NCBI GenBank assembly: GCA_041399155.1
Contig: JAWKTI010000001.1
Coordinates: forward strand, 1,922,001 to 1,986,000
Length of the DNA: 64,000 bases
Reading direction: 5' to 3'
Source of the DNA: Zavarzinella sp.
GTDB taxonomy: Bacteria; Planctomycetota; Planctomycetia; Gemmatales; Gemmataceae
Each line of letters opens with the position of its first letter. Within the stretch, counting starts at the first letter, position 1. The notes under the pieces are model-generated. The model did not search any database, was not told where the DNA came from, and saw nothing but the letters and a program-made list of their open reading frames with translations. The position numbers were made by a program, and so were the translations under genes. This document shows, piece by piece, positions 54,319 to 62,906 of this stretch.

Positions 54319-55479
54319 ATGTTTCAGCGAACCACTCTTTGCCTGTACCGATTCATCATACTCTCGGTTATTGCAGTCTTTCATCTGGAATCCCACAGCC
54401 ATGGAATTGAAATTGCTACTCCCAAGGGATTGTTGGTAACACGTAATTTTCCAGAGATTCGAAACGGAATCTGTTCGGTAAACCAGATACAACTCACTTC
54501 AAAACAATGGTTTCAAATCAGTTCCATGGAAACAGCGGCACCAGAGATACCCAAGGCTGGAGTGCTTGTTTTCATTAACGGTGACCATCTGCGTGGAACG
54601 ATGCTCGAAACCGATGGTGACAGCATTACCTGGCAACCCAATGACAGAGTCAAAGTAAATGAGCCATTGCGATTTCCGGTTTCTGCAGTACAAGAAATAG
54701 TCATCACCCAAGCCCGCCAACTCCCCATTTCTCAAAACATTACTGATCGGGACAAGGTTATCTTTGCACATCAGACACAGTTACTAGGGACAGTACTAAC
54801 TGCAAAGCGATCAGCTGATGAATTAATTGTTCGTAGTGCCGAAAGAAATCAATCCCTGAAACTATCTGAAGTCTCTCGAATCGTCTGGAATCCTGCATTG
54901 CAGCGAAAACGTCCTCTGCCAGTAAGTTTCGACCGAATTATCCTGAGAGACGGTTCTCGAATCACTTTGTTGAAATTATCGTGCGACGGGAAGCTCATCA
55001 CAGGGAGCACGATTTTCAGGCAAGTCATCAGCATTTCTTGTGCAGATGTTTTTCGAATTGAACACACTGAGCCAACTATCGTACGCCTGTTGCCTGGGCA
55101 ACCCGAACCGATTGCAAACCAACGAATGAGCTTTTTTATTAATCAACGGTTTCATATTTTCTGCCAGGGATGGCAGATGGAAGGTGGACAGGAAATCTCG
55201 TTCAATTTAAAGAAAAAATATGCTTCCTTTCATGCAAGATTGGGCCTTGATGCTATCACTGCCTCACGTGGATCAGCACAAATCCAGATTCTGCTTGATG
55301 ATATACCGGTCGAGCTGCCTAATCATGGTAATTTCAGTGGTGCTGAAGACTCTTTACTGATAAATATTCCATTAAAAAACGTCTCTGAACTGAAAATTCG
55401 TTGTCTTGAACTGGCTCAGCCAGTTCAGAACAATGGGCTCAATGTGGTCAACCCAGTTTGGATTCAACTGGAGAAATAA
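54319..55479 (+). CDS. Secreted protein with NPCBM-like C-terminal domain
   Basis: 386 residues from ATG at 54319, which gives a signal peptide (TTLCLYRFIILSVIAVF, cleavage after SHS or SHG); ATG at 54262 would add 19 residues and bury the signal. The middle holds beta-rich repeats that end in a shared pattern (VLVFINGDHLRGTMLETDGD; KVIFAHQTQLLGTVLTAKR; RIILRDGSRITLLKLSCDG). The end (YASFHARLGLDAITASRGSA, then IQILLDDIPV) resembles the NPCBM carbohydrate-binding module. This arrangement, beta repeats then NPCBM, is common among planctomycete secreted proteins. Ligand unknown. Confidence 0.75.
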   Translation: MFQRTTLCLYRFIILSVIAVFHLESHSHGIEIATPKGLLVTRNFPEIRNGICSVNQIQLTSKQWFQISSMETAAPEIPKAGVLVFINGDHLRGTMLETDGDSITWQPNDRVKVNEPLRFPVSAVQEIVITQARQLPISQNITDRDKVIFAHQTQLLGTVLTAKRSADELIVRSAERNQSLKLSEVSRIVWNPALQRKRPLPVSFDRIILRDGSRITLLKLSCDGKLITGSTIFRQVISISCADVFRIEHTEPTIVRLLPGQPEPIANQRMSFFINQRFHIFCQGWQMEGGQEISFNLKKKYASFHARLGLDAITASRGSAQIQILLDDIPVELPNHGNFSGAEDSLLINIPLKNVSELKIRCLELAQPVQNNGLNVVNPVWIQLEK

Positions 55480-55486
55480 TATCCTG

Positions 55487-56281
55487 CTACAGTGTTGGAG
55501 AATTGTTGATTTCGTCAAACAACATCCGTAAACGGCCATGCTGTTTTCGGTCGAAGTGCAACTTCAATCTTGGCAGGTGCATCAATTCAGGATCGCTGGC
55601 TTCTAACGGATCTGCCTCGGCGGGCACAATTTCCCCATCAACCAGAATATCCTGAAATTCCAGATTCAGTTTTTCTATGGCGGCTGGGTGCAATGGTTTC
55701 AACAAACGAATCATTAAATAATGATTTACGTATCGATAAGAATGATAATTCTGATAGAACCTCGTTACCACTTCCACAGCATGGTCAACGGACTCCGTAA
55801 TGTGGTACAAGTGAACATCTGCTGGTGAAATCAACTGATTTCCCAACAGTTCATTCACGGTAAACTCTTCCCAATCCTTCCAGTACGTGCCGCCAGGCTG
55901 ATCTACCATCACAATTGGAATCAGGTGACTTTTGCCTGTCTGGATCAACGTCAACGCTTCAAATCCCTCATCGTGGGTGCCGAAGCCGCCTGGGAAAAGC
56001 ACAATCGCATGGCTTTCTTTGATAAACATTAACTTGCGTGTAAAAAAGTAACGCATGGTCATTAATTTGTCGTTACCCGTCATGACCGTATTTGCAGATT
56101 GCTCAAAAGGGAGCAAAATGTTCAAACCGATGCTCATTTCTGGCCCCGCACCGAGGTGACCAGCTTCCATGATCCCGACCCCAGCTCCGGTGATCACCAT
56201 CCAATCCTGTTCTGCACTTTCTTCCAAACTCCATCGCCTGAACATACGTAGGATGTTCTGGTGGGGTGCGTGCAGAACCAA
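55487..56281 (-). CDS. LOG/TIGR00730 family protein, C-terminal part (frameshifted)
   Basis: Main part of a Rossmann-fold enzyme of the LOG (cytokinin-activating phosphoribohydrolase) family. It shows WMVITGAGVGIMEAGHLGAG and the signature VLFPGGFGTHDEGFEALTLI, which supplies the catalytic Arg/Glu region (PGGxGTxxE). About 85 residues after the core form an extra C-terminal domain. The first residues (about 56216-56281) are an out-of-frame reading; the true N-terminus is in the frame ending at 56103. Removing one base near 56213-56226 joins both into 327 residues. AMP or related nucleotide hydrolysis is likely; the longer form is seen in many bacteria. Confidence 0.8.
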   Translation of the reverse strand: MVLHAPHQNILRMFRRWSLEESAEQDWMVITGAGVGIMEAGHLGAGPEMSIGLNILLPFEQSANTVMTGNDKLMTMRYFFTRKLMFIKESHAIVLFPGGFGTHDEGFEALTLIQTGKSHLIPIVMVDQPGGTYWKDWEEFTVNELLGNQLISPADVHLYHITESVDHAVEVVTRFYQNYHSYRYVNHYLMIRLLKPLHPAAIEKLNLEFQDILVDGEIVPAEADPLEASDPELMHLPRLKLHFDRKQHGRLRMLFDEINNSPTL

Positions 56282-56471
56282 ATATCGAGACTTTTTTCTT
56301 GTTCTGATAACGTGAAAATACCTGGAAACAGTAACGCAATTCTTTTAAAGCTGTTGAAAGCAGTTTCGCATCACCACGCGAAATGCCGTCATCCTGCAAG
56401 CGACTGGCGGTGCTTTTGATTTCTTCCAGAAATTCCTCCGCCGTGTTCGGGCGGGATTTATTCTCCTTCAC
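56103..56471 (-). CDS. LOG/TIGR00730 family protein, N-terminal part (frameshifted)
   Basis: N-terminal part of the enzyme at 55487-56281. Genuine up to about 56215: a helical lead (AEEFLEEIKSTASRLQDDG) and the first Rossmann strand KVSIFGSARTPPEHPTY with AMEFGRK. After that the frame yields unrelated residues and stops at 56103. A one-base difference in the GAAAG / CTTTC stretch at 56217-56221 restores AMEFGR-SAEQDWMVITGAG. Confidence 0.75.
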   Translation of the reverse strand: MKENKSRPNTAEEFLEEIKSTASRLQDDGISRGDAKLLSTALKELRYCFQVFSRYQNKKKVSIFGSARTPPEHPTYVQAMEFGRKCRTGLDGDHRSWGRDHGSWSPRCGARNEHRFEHFAPF

Positions 56472-56509
56472 AAAACATCCCTTTTTCTTGTAGTAACAGT
56501 AATTGCGGC

Positions 56510-56887
56510 TTAGTAAGCCCCACCGAGCATCTGAATCGCCTCATCTACGGTGGGGTAAATTGCCCAGATTGTATCCAGATTTGTTTGGCTTAATAATTCT
56601 TTAATTCGGTCAGAAACTCCCGCAATTACCAGTTCACCGCTGTGTTTTTTCACCACCAGGTGGCAGCGCAGCAAGAAGGAAATAAATTCCGACCCAAAAT
56701 AGCTGACCTGCGATAAATCGATCACCACCAGGCTTGGTGGGGCTTCTTTCAGTGGGGCCAGCACCACCTGGGCAGCGGTTTCGATGACATTCGATGGTAA
56801 TTGCTCAACATCGGCGTTGGGCACAATCACCACGATTTCCCCCCTGCGGGTTACCGAAAAATATTCCAGACTGCTCTGCTCGCTCAT
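56510..56887 (-). CDS. STAS-domain anti-sigma factor antagonist-like protein
   Basis: 125 residues with the SpoIIAA-type STAS fold. The phosphorylation site segment is LSQVSYFGSEFISFLL, with Ser66 at the regulatory Ser position. In such proteins a kinase-type anti-sigma factor phosphorylates the Ser and the dephospho form releases the sigma factor. No RsbW-like kinase or PP2C phosphatase is adjacent. The gene stands 38 bases upstream of the LOG gene in the same direction. Confidence 0.85.
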   Translation of the reverse strand: MSEQSSLEYFSVTRRGEIVVIVPNADVEQLPSNVIETAAQVVLAPLKEAPPSLVVIDLSQVSYFGSEFISFLLRCHLVVKKHSGELVIAGVSDRIKELLSQTNLDTIWAIYPTVDEAIQMLGGAY

Positions 56888-57102
56888 GTTTCTAAGCCCC
56901 TGCTATCACTTTATTAGGATACATCCAATCGGAAGCGATTCAAACTGGCTTCACCAAGTACATACTGAATAATTACTTACGTGCTCCTCAGCTCTTACGT
57001 TCAGCACCCCTTTCCGAACTATTTGCCACCCAACCCACTGTGGAAGCCGGAAAACGTGTCAGGGTAATTTTGGAAAAATTTTCTACTTTTTTTGAAAACC
57101 AC

Positions 57103-57144
57103 TTGACAGAATATAAAATTGTACACATAATGTATATTGTACAC
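57103..57144 (+). promoter_or_regulatory. Sigma70-type promoter with paired TTGTACAC operators
   Basis: TTGACA (57103-57108), exactly 17 bases, CATAAT (57126-57131). Two identical ATTGTACAC units at 57118-57126 and 57136-57144, 18 bases apart, flank and touch the -10 element. The unit core TGTACA is itself palindromic. The arrangement suggests a repressor dimer pair. It would drive the leader peptide and the DUF1549/DUF1553 operon. The remaining 56888-57102 holds no gene and nothing notable. Confidence 0.6.
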
Positions 57145-57181
57145 TTGTGAGAGCATTCTTTGCCTTGCAAAGGTGAGCACG

Positions 57182-57289
57182 ATGGTTCTGATCGCCACTG
57201 CTAGGATTCGTGGTGATATTCTGCTAAAATCACCGTATTACACAGTGATGCTGGCTTTCTCATCAAAATTTTCTGCGATGTGGCTATGA
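57182..57289 (+). CDS. Leader peptide candidate overlapping the next start (35 aa)
   Basis: ATG at 57182 has a good ribosome site (AAGGTGAG at 57170-57177, 4 bases away). The frame of 35 codons ends in TGA at 57287, overlapping ATG at 57286 of the DUF1549/1553 gene as ATGA. This is the layout of translational coupling. The peptide (starting MVLIATARIRGDILL) is of unclear function. An alternative is that the frame is chance and ribosomes reach 57286 directly, where no clear ribosome site is seen. Confidence 0.4.
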   Translation: MVLIATARIRGDILLKSPYYTVMLAFSSKFSAMWL

Positions 57290-60003
57290 AAAAATATCTT
57301 CTCCTCTTCCTGTTCAGCATTAATACCACCAGCATTATTGGTGCTGATAAACTCGATTTCAATCGGGATGTTCGCCCAATCATTGCTGACACCTGTTTTG
57401 CGTGCCACGGTCCGGATGCGAAACAACGGAAGGCCGACCTTCGACTCGACACCAAAGAAGGCTTATTATCGGTGGTGCAGGCCGACAAACCTGAGCAAAG
57501 TGATCTTTTTCAGCGGCTGGTGACGAAAGATCACACCGAATTGATGCCCCCACCTGAAACCAAGAAAACCTTGAAACCACAGCAAATAGAGGTGATCCGC
57601 AACTGGATTGTCAATGGGGCTACTTTCGAAAGTCACTGGGCGTTTGAAATGCCAAAACTCTCCCCACCTCCCACCGTGGTTCGGGAAGATTTCGAAGTAC
57701 GGAATGAAATTGATGCATTTGTTGCTGCGCAATGGCAAAAAGTGGGCATCGTACCAAATTCAGAGGCCGATCGACGTACATTAGTTCGTCGACTCTATCT
57801 CGATCTCACTGGATTGCCACCGACGTTTGCTGAAGTGGAAGCATTTGTCCATGATAACGCACCTGATGCCTACGAAAAACTAGTGCAGCAGCTCTTGAGT
57901 TCCGCCCGTTTTGGCGAACGGCTGGCTGTTGACTGGCTGGATGCCGCCCGCTACGCCGATACAAATGGTTATCACATCGATAACGGCCGCGACATGACTT
58001 TGTGGCGGGATTGGGTGATTAAGGCCTTTAATCAGAACAAATCGTATCGTGATTTTACCATCGAGCAAATAGCTGGGGATTTGCTGCCCAACCCCACCCT
58101 GGAACAGCGAATTGCCACTGGATTCAATCGTAATCACATGATTAATTTTGAAGGTGGGGCAAATCCAGCGGAGTACCACAACGCCTACATTGTTGATCGG
58201 GTGAATACGGTATCCACCATCTGGCTGGGGCTGACGGTGGCATGTGCTCAGTGCCACGACCATAAGTATGACCCTATCAGTCAGGAAGATTACTACCGGC
58301 TGTATGCGTTCTTCAACAATGTTCCTGAAAATGGACTGGATGGTCGTCGTGGGAACGCCGTCCCCATTTTACGTGTACCTGACCTGAACCAAAAAGTGCG
58401 ATTGGATCAACTGCAGCAGGAAATCGCCAAGCTGGAAAAAAGCAGAAACCAGCCCAATCCTCGATTGCTTGAAGAACAAGCCAAGTGGGAAAAGCAGATT
58501 GGCACCAATACACCCACGTGGGACGTCGCAGAGATTGCATCGATTACTAGCCAGGGGAAAGGTATTTTCCGCAAAGAAACCGATGGCACCTGGTGGATCA
58601 GTGGCAGCAACCCACCCAGAGATGTCTACACAATTCGTACGAAGATTACCGCACCAATTACAGGTTTTCGACTGGATGTACTCGCAGACAAACGACTCTC
58701 AGCTGGTGGCCCTGGCAGATCAGAAAACGGCAATTTTGTTCTGACGGAAGTACATGTGTATCAAGGCCAGGAGAAAAACTTTTTACGCAAAGAAGTCATC
58801 AAGTACGATGCAAGTTTCAGCCAGGCAGAATATCCTGTCAGAAATCTGGCCACAGGAAAAAATGGGTGGGCAATCTATCCAGCCACAGGCAAAGATCATT
58901 CACTGGTTTTTACATTGAAAGAAACACTGGATCCGAAAAATGGTATTGTTGCCGTTCAGCTTGGTTTTGAATCTCGATTTGCACAGCACCAGATTGGGAA
59001 GCTACAACTTTACACAACGAGCGATTCCAGCCCATCGTTGGGAAAGCCACTTCCCAAATTGATTCGCACCGCATTAAAAGTACCCGCAAGTGAACGTGGG
59101 TTGATTGCAAAACAGATTTTGCAGCAATATTATCAATTTGCAGTCTCTACCCACCAGGCGAACATCAATCAACAGATTGTTCAAATCCAGCAGCAAATGG
59201 CTTCCATGGAAGCGCAAATGCCTTCGGTCATGGTAATGAGCGAAATGGCACAACCGCGGGATACTTTTATACTGGAACGTGGGCAGTTCGACAAAAAAGG
59301 CAAAAAGGTAACTTCTGGTACGCCTTCTGTTCTGCCTGCACTACCGAAGGGTACGTCGCAGGATCGACTGGGATTGGCACGTTGGCTGGTATCTGAAAAC
59401 CACCCACTTACTGCACGGGTAACGGTAAATCGCTACTGGCAGATGATCTTTGGTCGTGGGTTGGTGGATACCTCTGAAGATTTTGGCACACAAGGGCAGT
59501 TTCCCAGCCACCCTCAGCTATTAGATTGGTTGGCTGTTGATTTCATCAACTCTGGCTGGGATGTAAAAAAACTCCTGAAACAGATGGTACTTTCCAGTAC
59601 ATACCGGCTAGGTTCACAGGTTACACCAGAGCAGTTAAAACTGGATCCCACGAATATCTATCTGGCAAGGGCACCTCGCTATCGCCTCTCTGCAGAATTC
59701 ATTCGAGATCAAGCATTATTTGTCAGTGGGTTAATGCAGAACGAAATCGGCGGGAAAAGCGTTTTCCCTTACCAACCACCGGGATTGTGGGAAGCTTTGA
59801 TGTCTCGCACCGATGGGGCAAACTGGACAGCACAGAAATATACCCCCAGTTCCGGTTCGGATCTGTATCGTCGGTCGATGTATACTTTCTGGAAACGCAC
59901 ATCACCACCTGCAGCCATGGCAACATTAGATGCACCAGATCGCGAAACCTGCACCATCAAACGTTCGGTAACGAATACCCTCTGCAGGCTTTGGTGCTGC
60001 TGA
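57286..60003 (+). CDS. Cytochrome-c/DUF1549/DUF1553 protein, main part (frameshifted)
   Basis: Planctomycete-specific exported protein of about 1011 residues if repaired. A signal peptide (KKYLLLFLFSINTTSII) is followed by the planctomycete cytochrome c domain with haem site CFACHG, DUF1549 (about 150-360, with a second CAQCHDHKYDP), a coiled coil, and DUF1553 (about 680-1000, DRLGLARWLVSENHPLTARV; NRYWQMIFGRGL). The frame derails at 59978-59980 (CCC where CCCC is expected), giving a short false tail and a stop at 60001. It is coupled to a DUF1501 gene, the usual pair thought to handle large extracellular polymers. ATG at 57286 is chosen over GTG at 57280. Confidence 0.85.
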   Translation: MKKYLLLFLFSINTTSIIGADKLDFNRDVRPIIADTCFACHGPDAKQRKADLRLDTKEGLLSVVQADKPEQSDLFQRLVTKDHTELMPPPETKKTLKPQQIEVIRNWIVNGATFESHWAFEMPKLSPPPTVVREDFEVRNEIDAFVAAQWQKVGIVPNSEADRRTLVRRLYLDLTGLPPTFAEVEAFVHDNAPDAYEKLVQQLLSSARFGERLAVDWLDAARYADTNGYHIDNGRDMTLWRDWVIKAFNQNKSYRDFTIEQIAGDLLPNPTLEQRIATGFNRNHMINFEGGANPAEYHNAYIVDRVNTVSTIWLGLTVACAQCHDHKYDPISQEDYYRLYAFFNNVPENGLDGRRGNAVPILRVPDLNQKVRLDQLQQEIAKLEKSRNQPNPRLLEEQAKWEKQIGTNTPTWDVAEIASITSQGKGIFRKETDGTWWISGSNPPRDVYTIRTKITAPITGFRLDVLADKRLSAGGPGRSENGNFVLTEVHVYQGQEKNFLRKEVIKYDASFSQAEYPVRNLATGKNGWAIYPATGKDHSLVFTLKETLDPKNGIVAVQLGFESRFAQHQIGKLQLYTTSDSSPSLGKPLPKLIRTALKVPASERGLIAKQILQQYYQFAVSTHQANINQQIVQIQQQMASMEAQMPSVMVMSEMAQPRDTFILERGQFDKKGKKVTSGTPSVLPALPKGTSQDRLGLARWLVSENHPLTARVTVNRYWQMIFGRGLVDTSEDFGTQGQFPSHPQLLDWLAVDFINSGWDVKKLLKQMVLSSTYRLGSQVTPEQLKLDPTNIYLARAPRYRLSAEFIRDQALFVSGLMQNEIGGKSVFPYQPPGLWEALMSRTDGANWTAQKYTPSSGSDLYRRSMYTFWKRTSPPAAMATLDAPDRETCTIKRSVTNTLCRLWCC

Positions 60004-60320
60004 ACGACCCCACATACGTGGAAGCAGCACGCAAACTGGCGGAAAAGATTGTAAGTCAACCAGGCAAAGATGAAGAATTAATCCAACGAATGTTCAATAT
60101 AGCTCTGCAACGTCCCGCTTCGGAACAGGAAACGCACGTTGTGCTACAGTTGTTGAAGAAACAGCGACAAATTTATGACCAGGATGCACCCAGCGCCAGG
60201 AAATTGTTGCAGGTGGGGGAATCAACTGTTGATTCGAAGCTGGATGCCAAAGAACTGTTTACCTGGACAACAGTATTCAATGCCTTGTTAAATCTGGATG
60301 AGGCTTTAACCCGACAATAA
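59981..60320 (+). CDS. DUF1553 C-terminal part (after frameshift)
   Basis: The remaining C-terminus of the DUF1553 domain, in the frame that reads TPLQALVLLNDP once a C is restored, then EELIQRMFNIALQRPASEQ and the end FNALLNLDEALTRQ. It continues the protein at 57286 and ends 14 bases before the DUF1501 gene. It is not an independent gene: it has no start or ribosome site of its own. Confidence 0.75.
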
Positions 60321-60334
60321 ACCTGGAGATAAAC

Positions 60335-61786
60335 ATGCATAACTGGAATCAATTGTTGAATCGACGGGTTTTCCTGAACAACAGCGGAACTCAACTGGGA
60401 ATGATGGCACTGGCATCGCTCCTGAAGCCACAAAGCAGTCAGGCTGCTGAAAAAAATAGTGTCCCCGGTGTGCTGCAAAACCTACATCACCCTGCGAAGG
60501 CTAAGCGGGTAATTTACCTTTGCATGTCTGGAGGGCCATCCCACATTGATCTGTTTGATTACAAACCCAAGCTGCAGGAGAATCGTGGTAAAGATTTACC
60601 AGGCAGTATCCGCATGGGACAACGGATCACCGGGATGACTTCTGGTCAGAAAACCTTACCGGTTGCACCCTCAATCTTTCAATTCAAACAGCATGGCAAG
60701 TCAGGCACGTGGATAAGTGAACTTTTGCCCCACATTGCCAAAATTACGGATGATATTGCAGTCGTACGGACATTGCATACCGAAGCAATTAACCACGATC
60801 CGGCAATTACTTTCCTGCAAACTGGCAGTCAACAGCCTGGTCGCCCCAGCCTGGGTGCGTGGCTTTCATATGGCCTTGGCACCGAAAACCAGTCACTACC
60901 TGCTTTTGTCGTGCTGATTTCGCAAGGTAGTGGCAACAAGAACGATCAACCCATTTTTTCCCGCCTGTGGGGGACTGGCTTTTTACCTTCCGAGCATCAG
61001 GGCGTACGCTTTAATCCTGGCAAAGATCCTGTGTTATATTTGTCGAACCCGGCTGGGATCAGCAACCAATCACGTCGAAATGTCCTTGATGCGGTAAATC
61101 AGTTGAATCAGATGTCCGCAGCCCAGGTGGCCGATCCGGAAATACAGACCAGGATTGAACAATACGAAATGGCTTTTCGCATGCAAACCAGCGTGCCGGA
61201 ATTAACTGACCTGAAAAAAGAACCGAAATCGGTGCTCGATGCTTATGGCATCAAAGATCAGGAAACTGACGGAGGATTTGCCCGCAACTGCCTGCTGGCA
61301 CGTCGCATGGTAGAGCGTGGTGTGCGTTTTGTGCAATTGATGCACCGTGGCTGGGATCAGCACAGTTCCCTGCCGGCACAGATCCGTGGGCAATGTCGCG
61401 ATGTCGATCAGCCATCGGCAGCATTGATTTCTGACTTAAAGCGGCTGGGAATGCTGGATGATACACTCGTGATCTGGGGTGGGGAATTTGGCCGAACGGT
61501 CTACAGCCAGGGTGCCTTGACAAACACTAACTATGGTCGTGACCACCACGGTCGGTGTTACACGATGTGGTTTGCAGGTGGTGGGGTGAAACCGGGCATT
61601 ACTTACGGCGAAACAGACGATTACGCTTACAATATCGTTCGTGATGGTGTTCACATCCACGATTGGAATGCGACAATCATGCACCTGTTAGGTATCGACC
61701 ATGAACGGTTGACCTTCCGTTTTCAGGGGCGAGATTTTCGTTTAACTGATGTAGAAGGGAAAGTGGTAAAAGGATTGTTGGCATAG
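60335..61786 (+). CDS. DUF1501 family exported protein
   Basis: 483 residues. A signal with twin arginine (LLNRRVFLNNSGTQLGMM) precedes a sulfatase/alkaline-phosphatase-like fold. Characteristic segments are YLCMSGGPSHIDLFDYKP, the AVVRTLHTEAINHDPA region, GVRFVQLMHRGWDQHSS and VIWGGEFGRTVYSQG with a final HDWNATIMHLLGIDHE. Members are always found beside DUF1549/1553 proteins in planctomycetes and may act on polysaccharides. The metal-ligand-like Asp and His residues in those motifs are kept. The start follows the upstream frame by 14 bases. Exact reaction unknown. Confidence 0.93.
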   Translation: MHNWNQLLNRRVFLNNSGTQLGMMALASLLKPQSSQAAEKNSVPGVLQNLHHPAKAKRVIYLCMSGGPSHIDLFDYKPKLQENRGKDLPGSIRMGQRITGMTSGQKTLPVAPSIFQFKQHGKSGTWISELLPHIAKITDDIAVVRTLHTEAINHDPAITFLQTGSQQPGRPSLGAWLSYGLGTENQSLPAFVVLISQGSGNKNDQPIFSRLWGTGFLPSEHQGVRFNPGKDPVLYLSNPAGISNQSRRNVLDAVNQLNQMSAAQVADPEIQTRIEQYEMAFRMQTSVPELTDLKKEPKSVLDAYGIKDQETDGGFARNCLLARRMVERGVRFVQLMHRGWDQHSSLPAQIRGQCRDVDQPSAALISDLKRLGMLDDTLVIWGGEFGRTVYSQGALTNTNYGRDHHGRCYTMWFAGGGVKPGITYGETDDYAYNIVRDGVHIHDWNATIMHLLGIDHERLTFRFQGRDFRLTDVEGKVVKGLLA

Positions 61787-61915
61787 CATCTGTTTCTGCC
61801 AGGAACTCAACCGTTCCGTACTGATTCTGATATTGATTCAGCTCAAATTATGTTACAATTGGCGGTTATTCGATAACCAGGTTTTGATTGACAAGCCAAA
61901 GGAAAACAAGCATCC

Positions 61916-62827
61916 ATGATGACCAAAATCACTCGTAACATCCTTTTTCCTGTACATTTCCAGAACATGGCTTTGCTATCTGTTATTTGCTTTTGCCTGC
62001 TTTGTTCCACCGTTGCTGCCCAGGAAGCCTCCAAAGCAGTGACGTGGATTGAACAATTAGAGCATGCACAAGGTGGGTATACGGATCGACCAAAAGGCAC
62101 GGTCAGTGTGATGTCAACCACTGCGGGCGTGCGAGCACTGGGCTATTTTGGCAGTAAACCCAAGAAACCGGCAGATTGTGAGAAGTTCATCATCTCCTGC
62201 TTCGATCCCCAGACAGGTGGATTTGCTGCATCACCGAAAGGGAAGCCTGCAGTCGTCCCCACTGCCGTGGCATTAATGGGTCTGAAAGCACTAAATTCTA
62301 AGTTTGATATTACCAAAAGCCGCACCTATTTAGTACAGAACGCTCATACTTTTGAGGAACGTCGGCTCGCGATTGCGGGTATGGAAGCATTCCCACCAAT
62401 TCCTGCGGAGGTTTCACCTTGGTTGACCACTGTGAAAGCGAGTGCCAATCGATTTGGTGTTTTTGGTCCCGAAATGGGCACCACTTGGGATACCGGCAGT
62501 GTTGCAGCTATGGTTTTGCGAACGGGCAGCCAATTTCCCAAATCGCAGCAGGACATAATTGCAAACTTTCTGATAACTGGTCAGACAGATGATGGTGGGT
62601 ACTGGAATCCCACCACCAAAACCACGGATCTAGCCAGCACTTATCGCGTGGTGCGGGCAATTCATTTGTTGAAAGCGAAACCAAAAGATGAGAATAAAAT
62701 GAAATCTTGGTTGGCGAAGTGTCAGAATGCAGATGGTGGATTTGGAAACGCACCTAAGCAACCTTCAACGATCTCTGCAACATATCAGGCGGGTATTATT
62801 CTGCACTGGCTTGCAACAAAAAATTAA
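61916..62827 (+). CDS. Exported prenyltransferase-beta/terpenoid-cyclase-like protein
   Basis: 303 residues with a signal peptide (FQNMALLSVICFCLLCSTVAA, cleaved near AQEA). The rest is an alpha/alpha-barrel like the beta subunit of geranylgeranyl transferase: WIEQLEHAQGGYTDRP, ISCFDPQTGGFAASPKG, FLITGQTDDGGYWNP and WLAKCQNADGGFGNAP repeats. The catalytic zinc ligands of true prenyltransferases are not evident. It is the second exported barrel of this kind in the window besides 52350, but smaller and Sec-type rather than Tat. ATG at 61916 is used, though 61919 is equally possible. Ligand unknown. Confidence 0.85.
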   Translation: MMTKITRNILFPVHFQNMALLSVICFCLLCSTVAAQEASKAVTWIEQLEHAQGGYTDRPKGTVSVMSTTAGVRALGYFGSKPKKPADCEKFIISCFDPQTGGFAASPKGKPAVVPTAVALMGLKALNSKFDITKSRTYLVQNAHTFEERRLAIAGMEAFPPIPAEVSPWLTTVKASANRFGVFGPEMGTTWDTGSVAAMVLRTGSQFPKSQQDIIANFLITGQTDDGGYWNPTTKTTDLASTYRVVRAIHLLKAKPKDENKMKSWLAKCQNADGGFGNAPKQPSTISATYQAGIILHWLATKN

Positions 62828-62906
62828 TTTCCAGCGACGACATTATTTTTCCACCCCTTGTCGCACTGTGCTTAAGATAACCTCCCACCGCACATAGGAG
62901 GATGGA

